From Nostoc sp. TCL26-01 (lineage in GTDB: Bacteria; Cyanobacteriota; Cyanobacteriia; Cyanobacteriales; Nostocaceae), in contig NZ_CP040297.1 in the NCBI RefSeq assembly GCF_013393945.1, forward strand, positions 4,620,001-4,684,000: 64,000 nucleotides of DNA, in the 5' to 3' direction. The notes beneath the pieces are model-generated. The model was given only the letters and a program-made list of their open reading frames with translations, was not told the DNA's origin and did no database searches. This document shows, one piece after another, positions 26,164 to 34,485 of this stretch. Numbering within the stretch: position 1 is the first letter of the stretch; every line of letters begins with the position of its first letter. The position numbers and the translations under genes were made by a program.

Positions 26164-27204
26164 ATGAAAATTGATCATGTTCATTTCTATGTCGAAGATG
26201 CCAAAGTATGGCGAGATTGGTTTGTACACTACCTCGGCTTTACCGTAGTAGCTAGTACTATTCATTCTCTCCACACTTGTACAGAAGTGGTGCAAAGTGG
26301 TGCTGTCTGCTTGTTGCTGTCTTCGCCATTGTTACCTACCAGTCCTGTAGCTGAGTTTCTCCGTCAACATCCACCAGGGGTAGCTGATGTAGCTTTTGCT
26401 GTGGCTGATGTGGAAGCAGCGATCGCTCACGCTCAAGCTCATGGGGCTAAAATTTTACAATCGGTGGGAGAATACCAAATTGGGCATATTTCCCGCAAAT
26501 CAGGCAAAATTGCTGCTTGGGGTGGTTTAACTCACACCTTGGTGGAAACATCCAGGGAACAAGATGAAAATCATCACCCTAACTCAACCAGCTTGATTAC
26601 TGCCATTGATCACATAGTCTTAAATGTCGCCGCAGGTGATTTAGCATCTGTAGCCACTTGGTATGAGAACATTCTGGATTTTCAACCCCGCCAGACATTT
26701 AAAATTCACACCGATCGCTCTGCCTTGTACAGTCAAGTTATGGTTTCCCGCGACGGTAGCGTGCAGTTACCGATTAATGAACCTGCGTCTAGCAATTCGC
26801 AAATTCAAGAATTTTTAGATTTTAACCGGGGGCCAGGAATTCAACACATCGCCTTACAGACACCCCACATCGTCCAGGCGATCGCCCAATTTCGCTCCCG
26901 TGGTTTACCTCTACTTTCCGTTCCCCAAACCTATTACTCTCAACTACAACAGCGTCCACAAATTCCCCTCTCACCAACAGAATTAGCAGCGATCGCTCAA
27001 CAAGAAATTTTGGTTGATTGGCAACAAGATAGTCAAACTGGAGTTCTGTTACAAATATTTACTCAGCCTATTTTTGCTCAACCAACTTTTTTCTGGGAAT
27101 TTATTGAACGCCGTTCTCAAGCCCAAGGCTTTGGTGAAGGCAACTTTCGCGCCTTATTTGCAGCAATTGAAAGCGAACAAATCAAACGGGGAACCCTGCA
27201 ATAG
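26164..27204 (+). CDS. hpd: 4-hydroxyphenylpyruvate dioxygenase
   Basis: A 346-residue non-heme iron enzyme converting 4-hydroxyphenylpyruvate to homogentisate, the head group precursor of tocopherol in cyanobacteria. It has two vicinal-oxygen-chelate domains. The iron ligands visible are H150 (DHIVLN), H228 (GIQHIAL) and E312 (FFWEFIER). The C-terminal QAQGFGEGNFRALF helix matches the family. The length is near the short bacterial forms. The next gene downstream is on the same strand but 365 bases away, separated by a repeat element. Confidence 0.93.
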   Translation: MKIDHVHFYVEDAKVWRDWFVHYLGFTVVASTIHSLHTCTEVVQSGAVCLLLSSPLLPTSPVAEFLRQHPPGVADVAFAVADVEAAIAHAQAHGAKILQSVGEYQIGHISRKSGKIAAWGGLTHTLVETSREQDENHHPNSTSLITAIDHIVLNVAAGDLASVATWYENILDFQPRQTFKIHTDRSALYSQVMVSRDGSVQLPINEPASSNSQIQEFLDFNRGPGIQHIALQTPHIVQAIAQFRSRGLPLLSVPQTYYSQLQQRPQIPLSPTELAAIAQQEILVDWQQDSQTGVLLQIFTQPIFAQPTFFWEFIERRSQAQGFGEGNFRALFAAIESEQIKRGTLQ

Positions 27205-27296
27205 ATTTTTCTTATATGTAGCTCTTGTTAGATAGTTCAGGACATGAACGAAGAAGACAATATAGGCAAAAATCAACTCTCTAGCTTTTTACTGCC

Positions 27297-27454
27297 TATG
27301 GGACTCATATTTGATTTTTGTTGGCGTAGCCTGTGCTTACACAAAAAAGTCAGTACACCTCTAATTTGCTTCTTTTCTGTCACCTGTCACCTGTCACCTG
27401 TCACCTGTCACCTACCTCAACAAGTCTGTTCAGTAATCAAATCGGATTCCTATA
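27297..27454. mobile_element. MITE-like element with internal short tandem repeat, copy D
   Basis: Full-length, reverse orientation. The left end TATGGGACTCATATTTGATT and the right end in reverse complement, TATAGGAATCCGATTTGATT, are inverted repeats of about 20 bp. Inside are GTTGGCGTAGCCTGTGCTTA, a run of four GTCACCT units (27379-27413) and GTTCAGTAATC. It has no transposase. Small frames within it are not genes. Confidence 0.65.
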
Positions 27455-27569
27455 GATGTGATTAATTTTAGCTATACGAGAGTGTTTACTTTATGATTAA
27501 TTAATTTAAATATCGATACATCAAAAACAGTTAAAATATTTGTCATAAAAGTTAAAATATATTTTGCCA

Positions 27570-28286
27570 ATGTTAAGACTAATTACTGATTTTGACGGCC
27601 CGATCATGGATGTATCGGAACGTTACTACCGTGTTTACCAATTTTGTCTAGAGAAAACCCGCAAACCAGGGCAGCGCGTTAGAGAAATGTCTAAAGCAGA
27701 ATTTTGGCAACTAAAGCGATCGCGTGTGCCAGAGAATCAAATAGCCCTCAATTCTGGTTTAGATGAAGTGCAAGCCCAAGCCTTTTCTCAATTGCGCCGC
27801 GACAGTGTACATACAGAACATTTCTTTCAATACGACATTCCCATCCCAGGTGCGGTAGATGCGTTGTTAAAGATTCAACAAGCTGGGGTAGATTTAGTCG
27901 TCATGACAATGCGCCGAGTTTGGGAACTAGACTATGCTGTGCAAAAATATGATTTGGGTAAGTTTTTTCCAGAAAACCGCCGTTATTGCTTAAGTAACGA
28001 CTACGTAAAAACCCGCGATATTGAAGATAAACCCCTACTCATGACCAAAGCAGTAGCCGAACTACCACGAGCAACTGATACTTGGATGGTGGGAGATACA
28101 GAAGCTGATATTACCGCCGCTAAAAAACATCAAATTAAAGTGATGGCTGTAGAGTCTGGTATTCGCGATCGCACACAACTAAAACTCTACCAACCAGACT
28201 TAATTGTGCCAAATTTAAGTACTGCTGTAGAGATGTTCTTAGAGCCAGCTACCAGCAGCCGAGAAATAGTAGCATCTGTTAAATAA
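27570..28286 (+). CDS. HAD-superfamily hydrolase
   Basis: A 238-residue phosphatase-like protein starting at the ATG at 27570 (MLRLITDFDGP). HAD motif I is DFDGPIMD, motif II lies near VVMTMRR, and motif III/IV is GDTEADITAAKKHQIK. It lacks a distinct substrate signature. It is convergent with the CPP1-like gene; a strong bidirectional hairpin separates them. The region upstream is AT-rich, with TTAAAATAT repeats close to the start. Confidence 0.9.
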   Translation: MLRLITDFDGPIMDVSERYYRVYQFCLEKTRKPGQRVREMSKAEFWQLKRSRVPENQIALNSGLDEVQAQAFSQLRRDSVHTEHFFQYDIPIPGAVDALLKIQQAGVDLVVMTMRRVWELDYAVQKYDLGKFFPENRRYCLSNDYVKTRDIEDKPLLMTKAVAELPRATDTWMVGDTEADITAAKKHQIKVMAVESGIRDRTQLKLYQPDLIVPNLSTAVEMFLEPATSSREIVASVK

Positions 28287-28318
28287 GACTGTCTTTCATC
28301 ATCGTCAAAAAATAGTCG

Positions 28319-28354
28319 TTAAAAACCCCTTCCTTTTCAGGAAGGGGTTTTTAA
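28319..28354. terminator. strong bidirectional terminator
   Basis: AAAAACCCCTTCCT (28321-28334) pairs with its complement at 28339-28352 across a TTTC-type loop. The 14-bp stem is flanked by T and A runs. It lies between the convergent HAD hydrolase and CPP1-like genes. Confidence 0.9.
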
Positions 28355-28395
28355 ATAGAATAAAAAATTTGTAACTTTGGGTTTACTAAATCGAC

Positions 28396-29019
28396 CTAAC
28401 GTAAAAAACTGCTAACCAACCACAACAATATAAAAGTTAACACCGTCGAAAATTGGTTGGCTGTCAGACTAATAGCAGGTAGTTGCTGCGAGAGCAATCC
28501 AGCAATTAGTCCACCAGTGATTAAGCCGATAATCAGACCAATCAGTGTGAATAAAACTGCTCTACCAAACCTTCCCTCTTTGCGATTGAGAAAGTAAATA
28601 CTAATTCCTACCCCAACCACCAATGCCAATTGCAAAACCTGATCGCCTGCCGAATAAAAAACACTAACAGCGCTCAAACCTAAATACCAGACCCCTGGCA
28701 AAATTACATCTTTTCTGGAAGGCTGGTCTAATATCTTTTGCAGCCATGCAGGCGACTGCTCACGAGGAGTTAAGCTCTCTTTCGGTGGAGATTGCAATCG
28801 AGTTTCAGGAAAACGGATACGCTCAGGGACTTTGATTTTACCTTCCTGACGCATCTTTAGCCGATCCATTAAAATAGCATCGTAAGCTGCTTCAACTGCT
28901 TCTAGACTCTTCGTATCGCCAAGGCATTGCTCCAATAGGCGATTACGAGCATCCTGAATTTCATCAAAGCTAGCTTCTTCTGATACCCCAAGTTTTTCGT
29001 AGGGATTTTGATCGCTCAT
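28396..29019 (-). CDS. CPP1-like membrane protein with J-like domain
   Basis: A 207-residue protein. Residues 5-65 (NPYEKLGVSEEASFDEIQDA) look like a J domain but lack the HPD motif. A linker follows, then four transmembrane segments (about 100-120, 125-145, 152-178, 185-205). Plants and cyanobacteria have this family; in plants CPP1 stabilises protochlorophyllide oxidoreductase, so a similar chlorophyll-related role is plausible. It is monocistronic. Confidence 0.85.
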   Translation of the reverse strand: MSDQNPYEKLGVSEEASFDEIQDARNRLLEQCLGDTKSLEAVEAAYDAILMDRLKMRQEGKIKVPERIRFPETRLQSPPKESLTPREQSPAWLQKILDQPSRKDVILPGVWYLGLSAVSVFYSAGDQVLQLALVVGVGISIYFLNRKEGRFGRAVLFTLIGLIIGLITGGLIAGLLSQQLPAISLTANQFSTVLTFILLWLVSSFLR

Positions 29020-29710
29020 GGGAGTTTATACTTCAGCCTTAGTCAGGGGCAGTCTTCTTGCCGGAAAAAACAACTCTAGATTTTACCTTGATCGAAAACA
29101 AACGTATCGACCCAATTTTATGCTCTACCAGGATATTAACACGGGTTGATTAGATTAACTTGTGAATTTTAACTACAGTTACCTTAACATATTGCCATAA
29201 CTCAGTGTATACCCTCATGTCGTTGATTGATTCTGGCTCTACTCTAGAATTTGAACTAGGGATACCTAAGAGCTATTTTTGAGGAAAAAATAACTTTTAT
29301 GTTTCAGATTTGGCAATTTACCTTACCTTGACTCGATTTCCCTAAATTAGCCTCAAGGTTAAGTAGTCGGATCAATCCTCAGCAAAATTTAAAGTTGAAA
29401 AATTTTAAATATCTACTGTCATCTCAGATGCAGTCAAAATTTGTGGGTTGATTAACTGCCATAGCTAATGCCAAAATACCAAGCGATCGCATATAAAGGT
29501 TGATAATCATAATACTTGTACTCGTTTGTGGATGTGGCTACTAAAATTTTCTTAGTGTCATTGCCCCATATGATGATTACACTATTATTTGGGTAACTGG
29601 GAAATTTATCCCAAATGCCTATAGATTCTTAGATAAGTCCCAAGTGGAAACTGCGTGTTTACGCAATACCCCTGTTAATCTTCATAAAATTTTTGTGCAA
29701 AGTGATGGTC
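29020..29710. other. 690-base intergenic region, no gene seen
   Basis: AT-rich DNA between the divergent CPP1-like and response-regulator genes. It holds two possible promoters and one HIP1 octamer; I find no open frame with coding signs, no tRNA and no repeat of note. Confidence 0.6.
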
Positions 29711-30427
29711 ATGGCTCCCGCCAAGATTCTTGTAGTTGATGACGACCCTGCGGTTCGGAATTTAATCCAACGCTTTTTGATCAAACAAAACTATCAAGTA
29801 GAGGCTGCCGAAGATGGTAAGACTGCATTATCCCTATTCGAGCAATTTAACCCAGACTTGGTAATTCTGGATGTGAACCTACCAGATGTGATTGGGTTCA
29901 ACCTCTGCCAAGAGATGCAAAGTCGTAACGGTGTTTTTGTGCTGATGCTAACCAGCCGGGCGGATGAAGCTGACAAGATTCGCGGCTTTGCCAAAGGTGC
30001 TGATGACTATCTCACCAAACCCTTTGGTTTAGGAGAGTTAGAAGTCAGAGTGGGAGCGATTTTAAGACGACAGCGCGTTGTCACTACCGCCGAACAAAAA
30101 CGCCTGATATTTGAAAAACTAATGATTGACCCTGTACGGCGCGAGGTATCACTTAATAGTCAACCCGTACCCTTGACGGCTTTGGAATTTGACTTGTTAC
30201 ATTTTTTAGCTAGCCATCCTGGTCGAGTTTGGCGACGTGCTGAATTAATTCAAGAAGTCTGGGACTATGAATATGTCGGAGATCAGCGAGTTGTAGATGT
30301 GCATATCGGTCAAATTCGCAAGAAAATCGAGGTAGATGCTAGTCAACCAGCATTAATTCAAACTGTACGCGGTGTAGGATATAAATTTGAATGCCCTGCT
30401 CACTCACAGTTAGAAACAGCTCCTTGA
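29711..30427 (+). CDS. OmpR/PhoB-type response regulator
   Basis: A 238-residue regulator. The receiver domain has acidic residues near D10-D12, phospho-acceptor D54 (LVILDVNLPD) and K in LTKPFG. The C-terminal winged helix (about 130-230) ends YKFE. The start is uncertain: ATG at 29711 is preferred by family length, with ATG 29705 and TTG 29693 as alternatives. No kinase is adjacent, so it is an orphan. The sequence resembles but is not certainly RpaB or ManR types. Confidence 0.92.
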   Translation: MAPAKILVVDDDPAVRNLIQRFLIKQNYQVEAAEDGKTALSLFEQFNPDLVILDVNLPDVIGFNLCQEMQSRNGVFVLMLTSRADEADKIRGFAKGADDYLTKPFGLGELEVRVGAILRRQRVVTTAEQKRLIFEKLMIDPVRREVSLNSQPVPLTALEFDLLHFLASHPGRVWRRAELIQEVWDYEYVGDQRVVDVHIGQIRKKIEVDASQPALIQTVRGVGYKFECPAHSQLETAP

Positions 30428-30504
30428 TGATGTAACACCAATTAAAAAAAAGAATGCTACAGATCCAAACTTAGAAACCCTGATGATATCTGGCTTTTCT
30501 AATT

Positions 30505-30662
30505 TTGAATTTTGTTAGCGTAGCGTAAAGCCTTCTCTTTCAGAGACGCTAACGCGAACGGCATAGCTTCTCTACGAGACGCTACGCGAACGCTTAGAGC
30601 GAGTCCGCGATAGCGCAGCGTTAGCGACGCAGGAGCGTCGCGTCATTTTGAATTTTGAATTG
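30505..30662. repeat. GC-rich palindrome-dense dispersed repeat
   Basis: A run of nested inverted repeats: GTTAGCGTAGCG, GAGACGCTAACGCGAACGG, GAGACGCTACGCGAACGC, GCGTTAGCGACGC. It ends with TTTTGAATTTTGAATTGG, which recurs near 60975-60993. It is typical of a Nostoc-type dispersed repeat, probably folded as a long structure in RNA. It holds no open frame. Confidence 0.65.
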
Positions 30663-30842
30663 GTATAACCTATCTCTTACTTGTCAATAAATAAACAAAA
30701 TCGCTCAAAGACGTGTAGTGGAGTCAGTTATGAGCGATATTTTTGTGTAAATATTTAGGATTTTTCTAGTCAATAAAAACGGTTTTGGGGAAACTCCACC
30801 AATCATCAGTCAGGCTTATATAGCCGATACTCGTTTCGGACA

Positions 30843-31040
30843 TTAGCAGTGATGAAATAAGGTTTCTAGATAAACACGGGCAGCACGGCGATCGCTGTCT
30901 CCATTTTGCAGCAAAAATAAAGATAGTGCTGCTGTCAAGACGCGATTTTGATCCCAATCGGGATGTGTCTCTAAATAATTATTCAGTGATTCGTGTAAAG
31001 TTTCGGGTATTTCCGTAAAAATACTAACTGTTGTTTTCAT
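30843..31040 (-). CDS. DUF2811 small protein
   Basis: A 65-residue protein starting at the ATG at 31040 (MKTTVSIFTEIPETLHES), with AAGGA eight bases before it; the longer start at 31067 is rejected. The sequence is a compact helix-rich domain with YLETHPDWDQNRVLTAALS, recalling DUF2811, a small cyanobacterial family with ribbon-helix-helix-like pattern. A DNA-binding role is conceivable but not shown. Confidence 0.8.
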   Translation of the reverse strand: MKTTVSIFTEIPETLHESLNNYLETHPDWDQNRVLTAALSLFLLQNGDSDRRAARVYLETLFHHC

Positions 31041-31134
31041 GAGATTTTCCTTTGGTGAGATGAGCAAACTGGGAATTTTGCCTAGATGACAACAGTTTTA
31101 AACAACATTTTTCCAGATATTCATCTGTATTGCC

Positions 31135-31266
31135 ATGTCAACTGTTGCACAAGCAATTAACCCAGGTCGAATCATTGTGCGATCAGAGGGGGTGGGTTTG
31201 TCAATGCTGCGAAATGTTAAAAACAATTCTCTGGTAAACAAACTCAAACGTAACAATCAGGGTTAA
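31135..31266 (+). CDS. possible 43-residue ORF, weak
   Basis: ATG at 31135 opens a 43-residue frame (MSTVAQAINPGRIIVRSEGV...) rich in Asn and Lys at the end. It has no Shine-Dalgarno and no family resemblance. It overlaps the left arms of the nested palindromes near 31240-31320, so it may be chance. Confidence 0.2.
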   Translation: MSTVAQAINPGRIIVRSEGVGLSMLRNVKNNSLVNKLKRNNQG

Positions 31267-31420
31267 GGCTGTTTTTTTGTTACGTTTCTTCATGAAAACT
31301 CAGTCACTTAAGTTTGTTTATACCCTTAAGGAAAAATCCCCAGTAAAACTGCAACTGCCGATTAGCTCGTAGTACATCTGTGGAAAACTGTGAAAATCCC
31401 TGTGGAAACCCTGTGGAATT
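31236..31420. other. nested palindromes and DnaA-box-like cluster
   Basis: 31246-31256 (AAACGTAACAA) pairs with 31277-31287, and AAACAAACT near 31237 pairs with AGTTTGTTT near 31312. A further GGGTTAAGG has a counterpart in CCCTTAAGG at 31323-31331. Just beyond, TGTGGAAAA (31379), TGTGAAAAT (31389), TGTGGAAAC (31401) and TGTGGAATT (31412) are DnaA-box-like (cyanobacterial consensus TTTTCCACA in reverse). They start 10-12 bases apart. AT-rich DNA follows. Confidence 0.45.
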
Positions 31421-31727
31421 AGTGAGGAAAATTTCAGCGAATGATAAGAATTACAAAAACATAATTTTTTGATGAAATTTGAGCTTATGAAACTTGCTTG
31501 ACCATTCTAGTCATTAGCATAGTTATATTTAATACATTTTCAATCCTAGATTTTAGCCATTAGCCGTGTTGACCCTAGCTGGATGTTTCCTATACCCCCT
31601 GAGATGCCCCTCTATTCACCTATGTAGCCTTCCCAATACCACCACGGTGAATCTTCCTTCAATACCCTTTATGAGGCTGCTAGTTCATTTCTAGGCTCTC
31701 TCTTGGGAATTAAGAATTACGCAATTC

Positions 31728-32399
31728 TTACCGACGACGTTCTTGCAACTTGCGATAAACTGCCTTGATATCTACTTGATGATGAGCGAGAGCGACTAAA
31801 GTATGGTAAAGCAAATCTGCCACTTCACCAGCGATCGCTTCTGGATCGTCATCTTTAAAAGCCATGACAACCTCAGCTGATTCCTCACCAATCTTTTTCA
31901 AAATCTTGTTATCGCCCCCGGCAAACAACTTGCAAGTGTAGGAACTTTCTGTGGGGTGATCCCGGCGATCGCATATTACCTGAAACACTTGTGACAAAGT
32001 ATCTCCTGGTGGGGGCGCAATTTTCCCTTCTACCTGATGAAAACAACTGCGTTCCCCAGTATGGCAAGCAATATCGCCAATTTGCTCCACACCTATCAGC
32101 AAAGCATCACTATCACAGTCATAACGAATACTCTGCACCTTTTGTATATGTCCTGATGTCCCCCCCTTGTGCCATAACTCTTGGCGGGAACGACTCCAAA
32201 ACCATGTTTCTTGTGTGTCCAAAGTCTTTTGTAACGATTCCCGATTCATCCATGCCATCATCAAAACAGTGCCATCCAAATAATCTTGGACAATAGCTGG
32301 CACTAAACCCCGTTCATCGTAGCGGATTTCTTCTACGGGGATCGCATTCTGTTTTGATAGTGAATCGGTGATCAACATACCAGCTAACTTAACTCTCAT
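31728..32399 (-). CDS. hisIE: bifunctional HisI/HisE histidine biosynthesis protein
   Basis: A 223-residue fusion carrying steps 2 and 3 of histidine synthesis. The N-terminal phosphoribosyl-AMP cyclohydrolase has WSRSRQELWHKGGTSG and the Zn-binding CHTGERSCFH. The C-terminal phosphoribosyl-ATP pyrophosphatase has KKIGEESAEVVMAFKD and GEVADLLYHTLVAL. It is complete. The start ATG at 32399 is supported by family length. It is monocistronic. Confidence 0.95.
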   Translation of the reverse strand: MRVKLAGMLITDSLSKQNAIPVEEIRYDERGLVPAIVQDYLDGTVLMMAWMNRESLQKTLDTQETWFWSRSRQELWHKGGTSGHIQKVQSIRYDCDSDALLIGVEQIGDIACHTGERSCFHQVEGKIAPPPGDTLSQVFQVICDRRDHPTESSYTCKLFAGGDNKILKKIGEESAEVVMAFKDDDPEAIAGEVADLLYHTLVALAHHQVDIKAVYRKLQERRR

Positions 32400-32473
32400 G
32401 AGAATGATTCATGGTTTCACGATACCATTCTAAATAGAGCAGCTGAGACAGTTTTTTTCAACAACCTGAAAAT

Positions 32474-32668
32474 CTATCCTTGTAAAACTGCTGTTTTATT
32501 CATCGCTGATTGCATTCTGACAGCGCTTAAGGCTACTTGGTGGGCTTTGGAGACTTCCCCATACCAATGGATTGCTGAATTAAAAGCTGCTCGGTAAAGA
32601 TCCTGGTATGCTTCAGATAGTTGAGTGCGAATATCCGCAGGCAAGTCTTCATTTGACTTGTATAACAT
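32474..32668 (-). CDS. ChaB-like small protein
   Basis: A 64-residue protein with MLYKSNEDLPADIRTQLSEA and AAFNSAIHWY, matching the ChaB domain pattern. The family has been linked to cation regulation but the role is unclear. It is complete and lies between hisIE and hemL. Confidence 0.85.
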   Translation of the reverse strand: MLYKSNEDLPADIRTQLSEAYQDLYRAAFNSAIHWYGEVSKAHQVALSAVRMQSAMNKTAVLQG

Positions 32669-32777
32669 ATTGTTATTTTTTCGGCTCTGTTTATTTTATA
32701 CGATAGAAGTTCTGAGCAATTTTTAACCCTATCCTAAGATAGAGCTTTTTTTGATTGCCAATTGTTAGGAGAGAACC

Positions 32778-34076
32778 TTGGTAAACACTTCAATTAAAAC
32801 CACTAAATCACAAGAAATCTTTGCCTCAGCCCAAAGCCTGATGCCAGGTGGAGTTAGTTCTCCAGTTCGGGCCTTCAAATCTGTAGGTGGACAACCCATC
32901 GTCTTTGACAGTGTCAAAGGAGCATATATTTGGGATGTAGACGGCAACCAATATATTGACTATGTTGGTACTTGGGGACCTGCTATTTGCGGTCACGCCC
33001 ATCCGGAAGTCATTAAGGCGCTGCATGAAGCTTTAGAAAAAGGTACTAGCTTTGGTGCGCCTTCAGCCTTAGAAAATGTCTTGGCCGAAATGGTCATCGC
33101 TGCGGTTCCCAGCATCGAAATGGTCAGATTTGTCAACTCAGGTACAGAAGCTTGTATGGCTGTGTTGCGCCTAATGCGAGCTTTTACCAACCGGGAAAAA
33201 GTCATCAAGTTTGAAGGCTGTTATCACGGTCACGCTGATATGTTCCTCGTCAAAGCTGGTTCTGGTGTAGCCACACTGGGTTTACCTGATTCCCCTGGTG
33301 TACCGAAATCGGCAACTAGCAGCACTCTGACAGCTCCTTATAATGATTTGGAAGCTGTGAAAGCTTTATTTGCAGAAAACCACGATCAGATTGCAGGTGT
33401 GATTTTAGAACCTGTTGTGGGAAATGCTGGGTTTATTACTCCCGATGCCGGATTTTTGGAAGGTTTACGGGAACTAACTCACGAGCATGGTGCTTTACTC
33501 GTGTTTGATGAAGTGATGACTGGTTTCCGCATTGCCTATGGTGGCGCTCAAGAAAAATTTGGCATCACACCCGATTTGACAACTTTAGGTAAGGTGATTG
33601 GTGGTGGTTTACCAGTGGGAGCCTATGGTGGTCGTCGAGATATTATGTCAATGATTGCTCCGGCTGGGCCTGTCTATCAAGCTGGGACGCTTTCGGGTAA
33701 TCCTTTAGCAATGACAGCTGGGATTAAAACCCTAGAATTGTTGCAAAAACCCGGTACTTATGAGTATTTGGAGCGCGTGACGAAAAAGCTAGCAGATGGT
33801 TTACTGCAAGTTGCTCATGAAACAGGTCATGCTGCTTGTGGTGGTCATATTAGTGCGATGTTTGGGTTATTCTTCACATCTGGCCCTGTGCATAATTACG
33901 AAGATGCTAAAAAGTCAGATACATCTAAATTTGGTCGCTTCCATCGGGGAATGTTAGAGCGCGGTGTTTACCTTGCACCTTCCCAATTTGAAGCTGGTTT
34001 TACTTCTTTGGCACATACTGAAGAAGATATTGACCAAACTTTAGCGATCGCCCAAGATGTACTATCAAGTTTGTGA
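32778..34076 (+). CDS. hemL: glutamate-1-semialdehyde 2,1-aminomutase
   Basis: A 432-residue PLP enzyme of the C5 route to 5-aminolevulinate, needed for chlorophyll and heme. The PLP Lys is K272 (TLGKVIGGGLPVGAYGG). N-terminal SPVRAFKSVGG and NSGTEACMAVLRL are family landmarks. Translation begins at TTG, which is credible because AGGAG lies five bases before it (32767-32772) and no nearer ATG fits. It ends close to an STRR block. Confidence 0.97.
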   Translation: MVNTSIKTTKSQEIFASAQSLMPGGVSSPVRAFKSVGGQPIVFDSVKGAYIWDVDGNQYIDYVGTWGPAICGHAHPEVIKALHEALEKGTSFGAPSALENVLAEMVIAAVPSIEMVRFVNSGTEACMAVLRLMRAFTNREKVIKFEGCYHGHADMFLVKAGSGVATLGLPDSPGVPKSATSSTLTAPYNDLEAVKALFAENHDQIAGVILEPVVGNAGFITPDAGFLEGLRELTHEHGALLVFDEVMTGFRIAYGGAQEKFGITPDLTTLGKVIGGGLPVGAYGGRRDIMSMIAPAGPVYQAGTLSGNPLAMTAGIKTLELLQKPGTYEYLERVTKKLADGLLQVAHETGHAACGGHISAMFGLFFTSGPVHNYEDAKKSDTSKFGRFHRGMLERGVYLAPSQFEAGFTSLAHTEEDIDQTLAIAQDVLSSL

Positions 34077-34079
34077 GTA

Positions 34080-34194
34080 ATCAGTGATGAGTGCTGAGTG
34101 ATGGGTAATCAGTGCTGAGTGCTGAGTGCTGGGTAATTGGAGAGTATTTTATAAGTTTCTTACTCGCAACTCAGCACTCACAACTCAGTACTAA
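34080..34194. repeat. GTGCTGA heptamer STRR block
   Basis: Several units of GAGTGCT/TGAGTGC at 34088-34132 face an inverted group ACTCAGCAC/AACTCAG at 34166-34188. The block fills the gap between hemL and the metallothionein gene. Confidence 0.75.
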
Positions 34195-34356
34195 TTAACA
34201 TTCACACCCTTGATGATGACAACCTTTGAGGGTTTGATGACCTTCTGCACAACCTTCAGAACAGTAGTATTTACCATCCTTATTAATGGCATCTTCTACA
34301 GACACAATACACAGGCATTTTGGACAAGCGCATTTTAGTTGGGTTACAGTTGTCAT
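34195..34356 (-). CDS. smtA: bacterial metallothionein
   Basis: A 53-residue cysteine-rich protein, too short for usual ORF listings. It has nine Cys (C9, C11, C14, C16, C32, C36, C46, C51, C53) and His at 40, 47 and 48, in the arrangement CACPKCLC, YYCSEGC and GCHHQGCEC of SmtA/BmtA, which binds up to four Zn2+. GGAG sits eight bases before the ATG. A palindromic operator of SmtB type lies upstream (34392-34415). No smtB gene is next to it, unlike the classic Synechococcus locus. It probably protects against zinc or cadmium. Confidence 0.95.
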   Translation of the reverse strand: MTTVTQLKCACPKCLCIVSVEDAINKDGKYYCSEGCAEGHQTLKGCHHQGCEC

Positions 34357-34391
34357 AATTTTCTCCATTTCCTACGAGCTATCTCACTAGA

Positions 34392-34415
34392 ATACATGAA
34401 TATCTGTTCATGTAT
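34392..34415. promoter_or_regulatory. SmtB/ArsR-type operator upstream of smtA
   Basis: ATACATGAATAT followed by CTGTTCATGTAT forms an imperfect 12+12 inverted repeat containing TGAA-N6-TTCA. This is the pattern bound by ArsR/SmtB metal sensors. It lies 36 bases before the smtA start. Confidence 0.75.
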
Positions 34416-34485
34416 AGTTAATATAATTTAAATCTAAATTGTGTCTCAAAGGTAAAAAAACAAGAATTGTGTAGAAACTGTAAAC

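Noticed and set aside
27244..27465. 73-codon plus-strand frame
   Set aside because: It is the translation of repeat copy D.
29020..29710. RNase P RNA or other large ncRNA in a long spacer
   Set aside because: No conserved core motif was found.
31236..31420. Chromosome origin call
   Set aside because: The boxes are suggestive, but there is no dnaA or dnaN and no skew evidence within the window.
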